A stretch of 51,813 nucleotides of DNA, from assembly GCA_028686345.1 (NCBI GenBank), contig JAQUCE010000027.1:1-51813 (forward strand), given 5' to 3'. The notes beneath the pieces were generated by a model. That model did no database searches and was not told the origin of the DNA. It saw nothing but the letters and a program-made list of their open reading frames with translations. Below, in pieces: positions 51,686 through 51,813 of the stretch (its first letter is position 1; each line of letters begins with the position of its first letter). Source of the DNA: Kiritimatiellia bacterium (lineage in GTDB: Bacteria > Verrucomicrobiota > Kiritimatiellia > RFP12 > UBA1067). The translations under genes and the position numbers were made by a program.

Positions 51686-51813
51686 ATGAAATTTCATCTG
51701 CAAGCAAGATGCTTGCACTACTTCATTATCACTTTTACAGTAACGCCTCAATAACCCGCCCTGAAGCCGGAAGCGTGCTCTTTGTTCTCTGGCTGGTTAT
51801 TGAGCAGTTACCT
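51686..51813 (+). repeat. Composite dispersed element, truncated copy at the window end
   Basis: Begins with GATGAAATTTCATC, itself a palindrome, then TGCAAGCA-AGA-TGCTTGCA (51700-51718), and ends with the AAGCGTGCTCTTTGTTCTCT block seen near 19770. The middle section is deleted relative to the copy at 19465. Confidence 0.75.

Overview
This is a bacterial chromosome window with short operons on both strands. It contains no rRNA, tRNA, CRISPR array, transposase or phage gene that I can recognise. The best fit is a Gram-negative member of the Planctomycetes-Verrucomicrobia-Chlamydiae group, probably near Kiritimatiellota, Verrucomicrobiota or Lentisphaerota. Evidence for this is a 720-residue GreA of the long chlamydial type, secreted autotransporter-associated beta-strand repeat (PATR) proteins, several DUF1080 and Gfo/Idh/MocA proteins, Tat-exported carbohydrate enzymes, and outer-membrane lipid transport genes. 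The assignment is inference; no marker gene settles it.

Layout. 1-3103: class I fumarase alpha subunit, a PHP phosphoesterase and a stand-alone IMP cyclohydrolase, all on the minus strand. 3222-7646: a giant secreted PATR protein. 8189-16886: an Rrf2 regulator, then a plus-strand run of greA, a lysine-rich DksA-like protein, lspA, miaA, radC, a sorbitol-6-phosphate dehydrogenase-like SDR, and galM. 17607-20735: folK, dapB and dapA. 21069-23336: DUF1080 plus a Tat-exported Gfo/Idh/MocA oxidoreductase. 24007-28318: a DUF362 ferredoxin-like protein, a fused MetX-MetW, and a broken PATR gene. 28589-34096: GH97 glycosidase, a small Cys-containing ORF, an esterase and a secreted TPR protein. 34107-38028: an MlaA-MlaC-RND lipid-transport operon with its own promoter. 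39057-40203: a candidate structured RNA, then a Tat-exported sugar isomerase-like protein. 40364-51685: a NusG paralogue, a second DUF1080 protein, GH29 fucosidase, a 5'-truncated PATR remnant, an alpha-galactosidase-like enzyme, GH10 xylanase and a CCA-adding enzyme.

The functional themes are plant or mucus polysaccharide breakdown (GH97, GH29, GH10, alpha-galactosidase-like, esterase, galM), possible 3-keto-sugar chemistry (DUF1080 with Gfo/Idh/MocA), lysine and methionine synthesis, and envelope lipid traffic.

The intergenic space is the most unusual part. Nearly every gap over 200 bases is filled with a mosaic of dispersed repeats, many built from perfect short hairpins with three-base loops. 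One composite element sits upstream of dapB and of the PHP gene and appears to bring a promoter and Shine-Dalgarno sequence with it. Other signals of interest are a sharply delimited candidate RNA gene at 39092-39223, near-identical promoters for purH and galM, and three genes whose -10 box lies 6-8 bases from the ATG. All calls were made by reading the sequence; no database search was run.
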